DNA of 64,000 nucleotides. Source: Bacteroidales bacterium (GTDB lineage Bacteria > Bacteroidota > Bacteroidia > Bacteroidales > ML635J-15). Shown piece by piece: positions 10,501 through 19,122 of this stretch. Under the pieces are notes generated by a model. The model saw only the letters and a program-made list of their open reading frames with translations. It was not told where the DNA came from and ran no database searches. Each line of letters begins with the position of its first letter. Position 1 is the stretch's first letter. The position numbers were made by a program, and so were the translations under genes. The DNA lies in NCBI GenBank assembly GCA_003249955.1, contig QKHS01000014.1, positions 62,001 through 126,000 on the forward strand, given 5' to 3'.

Positions 10501-13500
10501 CTTACAGCCGCTACACTTGGCGGTACCTGGAGCGGAACAGGTATTACAAATGTTAGTCTGGGAACATTTGATCCGGCAGTTGCCAATCCCGGCATTCACA
10601 CGATAACATATACAGTTGCTAACGGGGCTTGCAGCGATACTGACACAGAATTGATTACAGTATATCTTTATCCTGATTCGGATTGGTTTATTACAGGTCC
10701 GTTTTGTGAGACAGACGCAGCGGTAAATATTTTATCGGTAACGTCAGGCGGAACCTTCTCAGGGAACGGAATTACAGATGCTGTAAACGGAACTTTTGAT
10801 CCTGCTGTTGCCGGAGCCGGGACCCATAATATTACTTACACCAGAGTTAACGGAACATGTATTTCAACAACAACAAAACCTGTTTTGGTCTATGGGTCAG
10901 TAGATGCAACAATAAGTCCGGCAGGTCCGTTTTGTGAAACAGATCCATCTGTTATTCTCAGTGCTGCTGATGCCGGCGGAACATGGAGCGGAACAGGCAT
11001 AACAAATGCTTCAACCGGAAGTTTTGATCCGGCAGTTGCCGGTCCCGGAGTACACACAGTTACATATACAGTGTCTAACGGCAACTGTGTTGATTCAGAT
11101 AATGAATTGATTCTGGTTTACTTAAATCCAAATGCAGATTTTATTGCATCCGGGCCTTATTGCGAAACAGATGCTGCTGTTAACCTTGTTGCGGTAAATC
11201 CAGGCGGGACATGGAGCGGGCCAGGTATTACAGATGCTGTAAACGGAACTTTTGACCCTGCTGTTGCAGGACCTGGAATTCACGATATAAGTTATACTAT
11301 TGTTAATGTAGCTTGTACAGATATAGTCACCAAACCAATTGCAGTTAACGATGCTGTAGATGCCACAATTACACCGGCCGGACCGTTTTGCCAGAATCAG
11401 GCAGCATTAACCCTTACTGCTGTTGATCCGGGCGGAATATGGAGCGGAACCGGAATTACCGATCCGGCAACAGGAACATTTAATCCGGCAATTGCCGGCC
11501 CGGGAACTCATTTAATAACATATTCCATTGTAAACGGAGCATGCAGCGATACTGATACTGAAAATTTTGTAGTTAATTTATATCCTAACTCAACCATTAC
11601 TCCTGCCGGCCCGTTTTGCCAGAGTGAGGCTCCGGTTAATCTTACATCTGCATCAGCAGGAGGAACATGGAGCGGAACCGGAATCACAAATTCTGCTACG
11701 GGCACTTTTAATCCATCTGTAGCCGGAGCGGGAAATCATACAATAACCTATACAATAATAAACGGGGCATGTACGTCGGTAAGTACAACAATTATACATG
11801 TTGATGCATCTGTAAATGCAACTATAACTCCGGTAGCAACAGTTTGTGTATTTAATGCAGCATTTAATCTTACAGCCGTCAGTCCGGGTGGAACCTGGAG
11901 CGGAACCGGAATCACAAATTCCGCAACAGGTACTTTCGATCCAACAATTGCAGGTCCCGGAATACATACAATAACTTACTCGGTAACAAACGGAACCTGT
12001 TCTGATTTTGACACCGAAAATATTAATGTGTCAGCAAATCCAAATCCTACAATTTTTGCAGCAGGCCCGTTTTGTGAAGATGCTGCCCCTGTAAATCTTA
12101 CGTCTGTAACATCCGGTGGAACATGGTCCGGAACAGGAATAACAGACGCTGCTCTGGGAACATTTGATCCGGGAACAGCAGGTGGCGGAGATCATATTAT
12201 TACTTACGTAATTACAATAGGTGCATGCACAAATTCTGACACAGAAACCATTCATGTAGATGCTGATGTGGATGCCACAATTACACCGGCAGGACCTTTC
12301 TGTCAGTTTGACCCGGCTGTTTATATGAGTGCTGTTTCGGCAGGAGGAGTCTGGGCAGGAATCGGAATAACCAATACTTCTACGGGGAATTTCAACCCAT
12401 CAGTGGCAGGTGCAGGAATTCACAATATTACATACAACATTGTAAACGGTCTTTGTTCCGATTCTGATAATGTAAACATCACGGTTAATGTTGCTCCGGA
12501 CGGAACAATAAACGATCCGGGGGTTTTTTGTCTTACTGATGCTCCTGTTAATTTAACTGCAGCAACTGCCGGTGGAGTTTGGTCCGGACCGGGAATAACA
12601 AATGCGGTAACGGGAACATTTGACCCTGCTGTCGCCAATAGCGGAGAAAATATAATAAGCTACACAATCAGTAATGGCTTTTGTACAACTGTAGCAAACA
12701 TATCCGTATTTGTTTACAATAATGTGGTAGATGCTACTATAACCAGCACAGGCCCATACTGCATAAGCAGCGGACTTGTAACGCTTACGGCAGTTTCTGC
12801 AGGAGGTACATGGAGCGGAACAGGAATTGTAAATCCGGCAACAGGTAGTTTTAATCCGGGAATTGCAGGCCCGGGGAACCATCTTATCACGTATAATGTA
12901 GGAAGCATTGCCTGCTTTGATACAGACACACAACTTATACATGTTGATGACAGTCTGAGTGCAACAATTAATCCTGCAGGACCTGTATGTCAATCTTCTG
13001 CTGCATTTAATTTTACTGCTGCCACAGCCGGCGGAACCTGGTCGGGAACAGGAATAACAAATGCTGCTCTGGGGACATTTAATCCTTTGGTTGCAGGCGC
13101 AGGTAACCATGTAATAACATATACAATTTCTCAGGGGGCATGTACCAATACAGATACTTTTACAATTCATGTTGATGCTTCAGTTAATGCAACAATAACA
13201 CCGGCAGGACCTTTCTGTAATAACCAGCCTATACAGACTCTTACGGCAGTAAGTCCGGGAGGGACATGGAGCGGGACAGGAATTGTAAATACAGCAACCG
13301 GGTTATTCCATCCCGGAGTTGCAGGAGGAGGCGACCATATAATAACTTACAATGTGTCGAACGGAACCTGCTCTGCATCAGATACCGAAACAATTCATGT
13401 TGATGCATTCCCGAATACTGCTATTTCGCCTGCCGGACCATTCTGTGAGAACAGCTCAGCGATTAACCTGAATGCTGCATCTGCAGGTGGCACATGGTCA

Positions 13501-16500
13501 GGTACAGGAATAACAAACCCAGCAGCAGGCACATTTGATCCTTCTGTAGCCGGCGGTGGAAATCATACTATTACATATTTGGTTACAAACGGAGCATGCT
13601 TCAGTTCTTCAGACAGAATTATACAAGTTGATGATTTTTATGATGCAACAATAACCCCGGCAGGCCCGTTCTGCAATACTCAGCCATCTCAGAATCTGGT
13701 TGCAGCCTCGTCTGGAGGAATATGGTCCGGTATTGGAATTACAGATGTAAATGCAGGAATTTTTAATCCCGGAGTTGCCGGACCGGGAGATTTTACAATA
13801 ACATATTCTACAGTTAACGGACTTTGCAGTGATAACGACAATATTTCAATTCATGTGGATCAATATCTTGATGCTACGATAAATCCAGCAGGACCGTTCT
13901 GCCAGAATGCTGTCGCATTGAATCTTACGGCTGCAAACACAGGGGGAATATGGAGTGGAAACGGAATTATTGTTCCCGGAGCAGGAACATTTAACCCGTC
14001 AACTGCAGGATCAGGAAATCACATTATTAGCTATACAATTACAAACGGGGCTTGTGTGTCTTCTGATACAGAAACAATTCATGTTGATACTGTTCTTAAT
14101 GCAACAATTAATCCCGCCGGACCATTTTGCCAAAATGCATCAGCAATAAATATGACTGCTGCCAGCCCCGGAGGAACATGGAGCGGGACAGGCATAACCA
14201 ACATTACAACCGGGATGTTTAATCCGGCTGTTGCAGGTCCGGGAAACCATACAATTACTTATCAGCTTATTAATGGAATGTGCACTTCTTCTGATACGGA
14301 AATTGTTCATGTTGATTTGTTCCCGAATACAACACTGACATCTTATGGCCCGTTTTGTGAGACGAGTGTTTCTGTTAATCTTACAGAGCCAAGTTCAGGA
14401 GGAAACTGGTCAGGTAACGGAATTACCGATCCCGTAACCGGAATATTCGACCCGTCAATTGCAGGAGACGGTACACACACGATAACTTACACCAATATAA
14501 ACGGAGCTTGCACATCAATAGGAACAACCAATATTCAGGTTGATGCTGCTGTTGATGCAACAATAACACCGGCAGGTCCTTTCTGTAACAGTGATGCCTC
14601 TGTTTTTATGACGGCTGTTTCTCCGGGCGGAACATGGAGCGGTAACGGGATTGTGAATTCTGTTACAGGATTATTTAACCCGGTTATTGCAGGAACAGGA
14701 ACTCACAATATTCAATACACTGTTTCTAACGGATTATGTACAGATACAGATAATATTTCTGTAATTGTTGAAGCTGCTCCCGATGCAACAATTATTACAA
14801 ACGGGCCTTTCTGCGAAAACGATGCAAATCAGGTATTTACAGCTGTTACGGCAGGAGGAATATGGAGCGGGGACGGAATTGACATGACCGGTAATTTTAA
14901 TCCGGCAGTAGCAGGTTCGGGATCTCACATAATTACTTACACAATTACAATAGGGTCATGTATGTCAACCGATCAGGCAGACATTATGGTAAATGATCTT
15001 ATAGATGCTTCTATAACTAGTACCGGGCCTTTCTGCATTATGGACAGTCCTGTTCAATTAATGACTGTAAATACGGGAGGAATTTGGTCAGGAACAGGTG
15101 TGAACTCAGACGGCTTATTTAGTCCGGCACTTGCAGGAATTGGGAATCATAATATTACATATACAGTTGTTAATGGCGAATGTACAGATTCTGACACCAT
15201 GATATTAAGTGTTAATAATAATCCCGACGCAACAATTACAGACATACTGCCGGTTTGTATTAATAACCCGGCATTCAATTTTGTTGCCGTAACGGCAGGT
15301 GGAACATGGTCTGGAACAGGAATAACAGACGCTGTTGCGGGAACTTTTGACCCGGCTGTTGCAGGAACAGGAGTTTTTACTATAAACTATTCAATAACAA
15401 TATCAGGATGTTCATCGTCTGATGATACAGATATAACTGTAAACACACTGCCTGTTGTAACAATATCCGGGCTCAATACCGACTATTGTCTGAATGAAGA
15501 AGCAGTAGCCATTATTGTTTCACCTCCGGGAGGTAGCCTTACCGGTGACGGAATAAGCGGTACCACATTTACGCCTTCAGATGCCGGATCAGGATCACAT
15601 CAGATTGTTTACACATTTACAGATGCAAATTCGTGTATCAATAATGCTGTTGTTGATTTAAATGTTCACGATCTTCCGGTTGTCAGCATTGCAGGAATAG
15701 ATGAATATTATTGTTTTTACGATTCTCCGGTAAATCCGGTATTATTGCCTGTGGGCGGGATATTTGAAGGCAGCGGTGTTTCCGGTATCAGTTTCGATCC
15801 GCAAGCAGCAGGTCCCGGAAATTATGAACTGATATATCATTTTACAGACATAAATTCCTGCACCGACACAGCCATTGTAAATACTACAGTTCTGGACAGT
15901 CCGGAAATTGTATTTGATTTTACTGAACCAAGCTGTTTTGGTTTTTCTGACGGGAGTATTACTACCTCCGTTAACGGAGGTCTGTCTCCATATTCTTATC
16001 TGTGGAGCAACCCGTCAGGATCGACAGAGCCCGGCTTGAATGCAGTAAATGCCGGCATGTATTATCTGACAATTACTGATGACAATTCCTGTATTAAAAC
16101 TGATAGTGTTTTGGTTACACAACCAGAAGAGCTGACAGTTCAGATTACAAATCAGATAAATGCCGGTTGTTTCGGATATAGCGATGGCTCTGCTACGGCA
16201 GAAGTTGCAGGCGGAACGCCGGAATATATTTATTTATGGGATAATTTAGAAGCAAGCACAACAGCTTTGGTTGAAAATCTTGAAGCGGGAGAATATTCCG
16301 TTATTGTTACAGATTTTCATAATTGTACAGCCACGGCATCACTTACAATAACCCAGCCGGATACATTGTCGCTTAGTTTTACAGATATAGAAAATGTTGT
16401 GTGTTATTCTCAGTCAAATGGTTCTGTGAGTGTTGAGCCATCGGGCGGAACACCTTCATATACTGCCGTTTGGAACAATCCCGGTTCTACATCAGGATTC

Positions 16501-18009
16501 TCAATTTCTGATCTTACTGCAGGATACTATACTGTTACGGTAACAGACTCTCATGATTGTCAGATTATTGACAGTACGGAAATTACACAACCAGATTCTG
16601 TTTACATTGAAAGTGTTGTAAATCCTGTTATTTGTGCACAACAACCGGGCTCTGTAATTATTACAACATTTGGCGGAGTTTCGCCTTATGAATATGAATG
16701 GTCGTCCGGAGAAACGGTTCCGGTATTATCAGGAAAAATTGCCGGCACTTACTTACTTACAATTACAGACGCAAATGACTGCGAACTTAATACTTCGGTT
16801 GAAATAGGGACAGAAGGCCATATAAATGCAGAAATAACCCAGACAGCCTTTAATTTGTGCTTTGGAGATGAGATTGCCGTTCTGGTTGCATATTCAGATA
16901 ATGCTGCAGACACAAGTATGTTCATGTGGTCGGATTTTACAACAGATAATACAATTATAAATCTGGGTGCGGACGAGTATTTTGTGACGATTACCGATGC
17001 ATGGGGTTGTTTCGGAGTTGATTCTGTTATTGTTGAAGAACCGGATGATTTACTTCTGACAATAAATTCGGATAATATAAAATGTACAGGAGAATTAACA
17101 GGGCGTACAAGTGTTATTGCCGAAGGCGGAACTGCTCCATACTCTCCAGAGTGGCAAAACGGAGATTTAACTTTCTACAGCAATTCTTTGCCAGCCGGAG
17201 AAATATGGGTTACAATAACAGATTATAACGGATGTAAGGACAGTATTTCTACAATAATAACAGAGCCGTCATCAGAACTTTCAATAAGTATGAATATTGA
17301 GCAAATAAGTTGCTATGGAGCGATGGATGCATCTATAAACTCATATGCCAATGGCGGAACTCCGCCTTATTTTTACAATTGGAATATTAATGGTTTGTAC
17401 CTTACAGATCCTACAATAAGAAATCTTGATAAAGGAGAATTTCATCTGACAATAACAGATAATAACAATTGTAAAGCAGATACAACTGTCAGTATATCAG
17501 AACCTGATCCTCTCGGAGCTCTCTTTATTACCGGTAACCCTACCTGTGATGGTAACTATGACGGTTACATACAAATGGCAGGTTATGGTGGTACAATACC
17601 ATATTCATTCTTTTTCTATGATGAGGTTCCTGTATCTTATTTTATTGACTCTCTTTACGAAGGCGAATATTTTGTAACCGTAAGAGACTCTAATAATTGT
17701 GAGTTTACAGCCGGTCCGATTATGCTTATAGACAATGATGTTGATTGTCTTCACTTCCCGGCTGCCTTTAGTCCTAACGGGGATGGTTATAACGATGAAT
17801 GGTTTATCGAAAACATTCAGCTTTATCCAAAATCTGTAGTTCAGATTTACAACAGATGGGGACAGTTACTTTACGAGAAAAAAGGAATTGACGGCTACTG
17901 GGACGGAACTTATAACGGTAATCCTGTTCCCACCGGCGTTTACATTTATATGATAATCCTGAATAATGACGAAGAAACAAGAACAGGAACAGTAACTCTG
18001 ATTCGTTAG
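7525..18009 (+). CDS. Giant repetitive T9SS (type B) surface protein, adhesin-like, 3494 aa
   Basis: The start is translationally coupled to the upstream T9SS gene (TAATG). After a signal peptide (about 1-23, ending Gly-Phe-Ala-Gln) come a choice-of-anchor L domain (about 172-392), a Calx-beta-like module (about 393-510), four Ig-like modules (about 511-818), 24 tandem 76-residue repeats (819-2639), and two divergent relatives of that repeat (2640-2790). Eight SprB-type repeats (about 2791-3407) and a gliding-motility-associated CHU_C sorting domain follow (3408-3494, containing Phe-Ser-Pro-Asn-Gly-Asp-Gly and Tyr-Asn-Arg-Trp-Gly). CHU_C tails direct type IX secretion by the type B route, as in SprB. 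The 24 repeats each carry two Cys residues, expected to pair outside the cell. A long filamentous surface adhesin is the natural reading; its ligand is unknown. No enzymatic domain is seen. Confidence 0.88.
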   Translation: MIRSKLYITFLIIFSAFTFSGFAQSFTLSKDFTAPTPLQYNNGDNYFFVNILPGNSPAIANPECTRLYNPNNSFFAFTANQEGGFSVELEFRDSVAGGISLFVNNEGTYTEIYCTDFNTDLLVLKHIDEVLSGKDIIAQLWFPATVGEFSSHLKIKEFAGYGNLKVPAIDISTYTPEQLVQEILISGCVEAQNVTFQGSLESIGYFENGIPGLSFENGIIMSSGRVTDAAGPNNSGSTGTNLHNPGDSDLSSIVGTQTHDAAVLEFDFIPASNTVSFEYVFGSEEYEEFVGQGFNDVFAFFVSGGPEAYSNVNIARIPVVGVPVSINNVNQTDNSAYYVNNDGGLDIQFDGMTVTLTAFLNVTQCETYHMKLAVSDVGDGIYDSGVFLKAGSFNSGASVVLRNYNAWGLVNTVHEGCTNEVVFARSDLSNLSDPMPVVITVDGTAINGTDYSTINTDFTIPGGQESISIDLEAFTDGIPEGAETIILTVFNGCPCSVQTASDTIRVLDEIIFTPTLINNGPVCQGDSALLSLSNLPVTDTIRIEWSNGVTGPSQIWVHPVATTTYTANIFYPCSSKSVSTTVTVNPVPNASASNDGPYCVGDPIHLFGTGGVTYRWRGPDSFLSLQQNPVINNSQPVNGGTYQVTVTGANGCKSITSTYVDVNPLPDLELNANTPFCTGDPISFIIDTFPDYYYWGPDSWNSVDSFPIIGNAAETHEGWYYVIVTDTNLCRAIDSVFIEVNPSPVANAWSNSPVCEGTTILLYSDGGPSYSWTGPAGFTSTDQNPFIAAATPANSGNYTVTVRNIYNCTDSYTISYTVNPTPDAGFTNPGPLCINSSDITLSPVNSGGTWSGTGITNILTGVFSPSTAGAGSHLVTYNLTQNGCIGSHSETITVDAMPVININSAGPFCISDLATNLTTTSPGGFWSGTGITDAVNGTFDPAVAGVGTHIITYSLVNGACNDSDNISVTVYPLVDATITPSGPFCETDAAVTLTAATLGGTWSGTGITNVSLGTFDPAVANPGIHTITYTVANGACSDTDTELITVYLYPDSDWFITGPFCETDAAVNILSVTSGGTFSGNGITDAVNGTFDPAVAGAGTHNITYTRVNGTCISTTTKPVLVYGSVDATISPAGPFCETDPSVILSAADAGGTWSGTGITNASTGSFDPAVAGPGVHTVTYTVSNGNCVDSDNELILVYLNPNADFIASGPYCETDAAVNLVAVNPGGTWSGPGITDAVNGTFDPAVAGPGIHDISYTIVNVACTDIVTKPIAVNDAVDATITPAGPFCQNQAALTLTAVDPGGIWSGTGITDPATGTFNPAIAGPGTHLITYSIVNGACSDTDTENFVVNLYPNSTITPAGPFCQSEAPVNLTSASAGGTWSGTGITNSATGTFNPSVAGAGNHTITYTIINGACTSVSTTIIHVDASVNATITPVATVCVFNAAFNLTAVSPGGTWSGTGITNSATGTFDPTIAGPGIHTITYSVTNGTCSDFDTENINVSANPNPTIFAAGPFCEDAAPVNLTSVTSGGTWSGTGITDAALGTFDPGTAGGGDHIITYVITIGACTNSDTETIHVDADVDATITPAGPFCQFDPAVYMSAVSAGGVWAGIGITNTSTGNFNPSVAGAGIHNITYNIVNGLCSDSDNVNITVNVAPDGTINDPGVFCLTDAPVNLTAATAGGVWSGPGITNAVTGTFDPAVANSGENIISYTISNGFCTTVANISVFVYNNVVDATITSTGPYCISSGLVTLTAVSAGGTWSGTGIVNPATGSFNPGIAGPGNHLITYNVGSIACFDTDTQLIHVDDSLSATINPAGPVCQSSAAFNFTAATAGGTWSGTGITNAALGTFNPLVAGAGNHVITYTISQGACTNTDTFTIHVDASVNATITPAGPFCNNQPIQTLTAVSPGGTWSGTGIVNTATGLFHPGVAGGGDHIITYNVSNGTCSASDTETIHVDAFPNTAISPAGPFCENSSAINLNAASAGGTWSGTGITNPAAGTFDPSVAGGGNHTITYLVTNGACFSSSDRIIQVDDFYDATITPAGPFCNTQPSQNLVAASSGGIWSGIGITDVNAGIFNPGVAGPGDFTITYSTVNGLCSDNDNISIHVDQYLDATINPAGPFCQNAVALNLTAANTGGIWSGNGIIVPGAGTFNPSTAGSGNHIISYTITNGACVSSDTETIHVDTVLNATINPAGPFCQNASAINMTAASPGGTWSGTGITNITTGMFNPAVAGPGNHTITYQLINGMCTSSDTEIVHVDLFPNTTLTSYGPFCETSVSVNLTEPSSGGNWSGNGITDPVTGIFDPSIAGDGTHTITYTNINGACTSIGTTNIQVDAAVDATITPAGPFCNSDASVFMTAVSPGGTWSGNGIVNSVTGLFNPVIAGTGTHNIQYTVSNGLCTDTDNISVIVEAAPDATIITNGPFCENDANQVFTAVTAGGIWSGDGIDMTGNFNPAVAGSGSHIITYTITIGSCMSTDQADIMVNDLIDASITSTGPFCIMDSPVQLMTVNTGGIWSGTGVNSDGLFSPALAGIGNHNITYTVVNGECTDSDTMILSVNNNPDATITDILPVCINNPAFNFVAVTAGGTWSGTGITDAVAGTFDPAVAGTGVFTINYSITISGCSSSDDTDITVNTLPVVTISGLNTDYCLNEEAVAIIVSPPGGSLTGDGISGTTFTPSDAGSGSHQIVYTFTDANSCINNAVVDLNVHDLPVVSIAGIDEYYCFYDSPVNPVLLPVGGIFEGSGVSGISFDPQAAGPGNYELIYHFTDINSCTDTAIVNTTVLDSPEIVFDFTEPSCFGFSDGSITTSVNGGLSPYSYLWSNPSGSTEPGLNAVNAGMYYLTITDDNSCIKTDSVLVTQPEELTVQITNQINAGCFGYSDGSATAEVAGGTPEYIYLWDNLEASTTALVENLEAGEYSVIVTDFHNCTATASLTITQPDTLSLSFTDIENVVCYSQSNGSVSVEPSGGTPSYTAVWNNPGSTSGFSISDLTAGYYTVTVTDSHDCQIIDSTEITQPDSVYIESVVNPVICAQQPGSVIITTFGGVSPYEYEWSSGETVPVLSGKIAGTYLLTITDANDCELNTSVEIGTEGHINAEITQTAFNLCFGDEIAVLVAYSDNAADTSMFMWSDFTTDNTIINLGADEYFVTITDAWGCFGVDSVIVEEPDDLLLTINSDNIKCTGELTGRTSVIAEGGTAPYSPEWQNGDLTFYSNSLPAGEIWVTITDYNGCKDSISTIITEPSSELSISMNIEQISCYGAMDASINSYANGGTPPYFYNWNINGLYLTDPTIRNLDKGEFHLTITDNNNCKADTTVSISEPDPLGALFITGNPTCDGNYDGYIQMAGYGGTIPYSFFFYDEVPVSYFIDSLYEGEYFVTVRDSNNCEFTAGPIMLIDNDVDCLHFPAAFSPNGDGYNDEWFIENIQLYPKSVVQIYNRWGQLLYEKKGIDGYWDGTYNGNPVPTGVYIYMIILNNDEETRTGTVTLIR
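9979..15441 (+). repeat. 24 head-to-tail repeats of 76 residues (228 bp) inside the giant surface protein
   Basis: Aligning the translated units by eye gives 24 consecutive copies: 21 of exactly 76 residues, one of 77 (unit 13) and two of 74 (units 22 and 23), summing to the 1821 codons present. The core is Gly-Pro-Phe-Cys near position 12-15, Gly-Gly-Thr-Trp-Ser-Gly-Thr-Gly-Ile near 29-37, Phe-(Asp/Asn)-Pro near 45-47, Ile-Thr-Tyr near 57-59 and Cys at 66. Units differ at many synonymous and nonsynonymous sites, so this is not a recent or assembly-made expansion. Residue 4 and the residues after Cys66 alternate between neighbouring units. Confidence 0.92.
15895..17745 (+). repeat. Eight SprB-type repeats of about 75-80 residues
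   Basis: Eight tandem modules share a Cys-(Phe/Tyr)-Gly...Asp-Gly-Ser start, a central Gly-Gly-Thr-Pro-Pro-Tyr...Trp, and a Gly-x-Tyr-x-Val-Thr-(Ile/Val)-Thr-Asp-x-x-x-Cys end, joined by Gln-Pro-Asp or Glu-Pro-Asp linkers. This is the SprB repeat found in gliding adhesins. The modules are strongly diverged from one another. Module five lacks the Gly-Gly motif. Confidence 0.8.
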
Positions 18010-18062
18010 TTTAAATTCTTATTGCTATTTTTACGTAAATATTTAGTCAGATTATTACAAAT

Positions 18063-19115
18063 ATGAGCTATTATCAGGCAAAAAAAGGACTTGCTCCCGG
18101 AACTGTGTTATATACAGGCAGGAAAAAAGTTGAAAAAGTATTGATTGAAAATATAATATACAGTCAGAATGATGTAGCTGAGAACAAAATTCTGAATATT
18201 TCGGAACTGGAATACAATAAGGATTCTGATGCAATTCAATGGGTTATAATTACAGGATTGCATGATGTCGGAATTATTGAACGTACAGGAGCTGTTTTCA
18301 ATATTCACAATCTGGTACTTGAAGACATACTAAATACAGGACAAAGACCAAAAGTTGATTTTTTTGATGAGAATATTTTTATCGTTCTTAAAAATCTGCA
18401 TTTTAATGCTTCAAAATCTGAGATAGTACATGAACAGGTAAGCATAATATTAGGAAAGAATTTCGTTCTTTGTTTTGTAGAAAAAGATGATAATTTATTT
18501 TTCCCGATTAAAGAAAGGCTCAGGAGTTCCGGCTCAAAAATGAGAAATTCCGGATCTGATTATCTGGCTTATGCCTTAATGGATATTGTAATTGACCATT
18601 ATTTTATTCTGCTTGAGAAAATGGAGGAGCATCTTGATTTTTATGAGAATAAAATTATTAATGGAGAACAATCAAACGTGCTTAACAATGTTTATAAGCT
18701 GAAGCGTGAAAATTTATCCCTCAATAATGCCATCTGGCCATTGCGTGAATTAGTGGCACAACTGGAACGTGCCGAATCGGGTCTGATAAAAAAGAAAAAT
18801 TCTATTTACTTTCGCGATTTGTACGATCACACAATTCAGGTAATTGAAAGGACGGGTGTTTACAGAGACCTTCTTACTGCTTTGCTGGAATTACATTTGT
18901 CAGGATCAGGAAACCGAACCAACGAAGTAATGAAAGTTCTTACGGTAATCTCTACCATTTTTATGCCTCTTACATTTATAGCCGGAATTTATGGCATGAA
19001 CTTCAGAAATATGCCTGAACTTTTTGTCCCGTGGGCATATTTTGCTGTTCTGGGTATTATGGTTGTGATAGCAATATTGATGTTGATTTACTTTAAGAGG
19101 AAGAAGTGGTTATAA
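18063..19115 (+). CDS. corA: CorA-family magnesium/cobalt transport protein
   Basis: The 350-residue protein has a soluble N-terminal alpha/beta region, long helices around residues 200-290, and two C-terminal membrane helices. The first is followed by Gly-Ile-Tyr-Gly-Met-Asn-Phe, the GMN selectivity signature of CorA channels. Family members form homopentamers in the inner membrane and carry Mg2+ (or Co2+/Ni2+) inward. The length is normal. The C-terminus is basic (Lys-Arg-Lys-Lys-Trp-Leu), as in bacterial CorA. It stands alone downstream of the giant adhesin and converges on the next gene with a 7 bp gap and no terminator hairpin. No Mg2+ riboswitch-like leader is visible in the 53 bp upstream. 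Confidence 0.92.
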   Translation: MSYYQAKKGLAPGTVLYTGRKKVEKVLIENIIYSQNDVAENKILNISELEYNKDSDAIQWVIITGLHDVGIIERTGAVFNIHNLVLEDILNTGQRPKVDFFDENIFIVLKNLHFNASKSEIVHEQVSIILGKNFVLCFVEKDDNLFFPIKERLRSSGSKMRNSGSDYLAYALMDIVIDHYFILLEKMEEHLDFYENKIINGEQSNVLNNVYKLKRENLSLNNAIWPLRELVAQLERAESGLIKKKNSIYFRDLYDHTIQVIERTGVYRDLLTALLELHLSGSGNRTNEVMKVLTVISTIFMPLTFIAGIYGMNFRNMPELFVPWAYFAVLGIMVVIAILMLIYFKRKKWL

Positions 19116-19122
19116 ACAAAAT

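Noticed and set aside
9969-13170. Several minus-strand ORFs across the 24-repeat array, some Cys-rich
   Set aside because: They arise because the repeat sequence is free of stops on the other strand; they repeat with the same period, have no start context or domain, and are shadows of the repeats.
9979-15441. CRISPR-like periodicity
   Set aside because: The 228-bp period is an in-frame protein repeat with diverged copies and no unique spacers.
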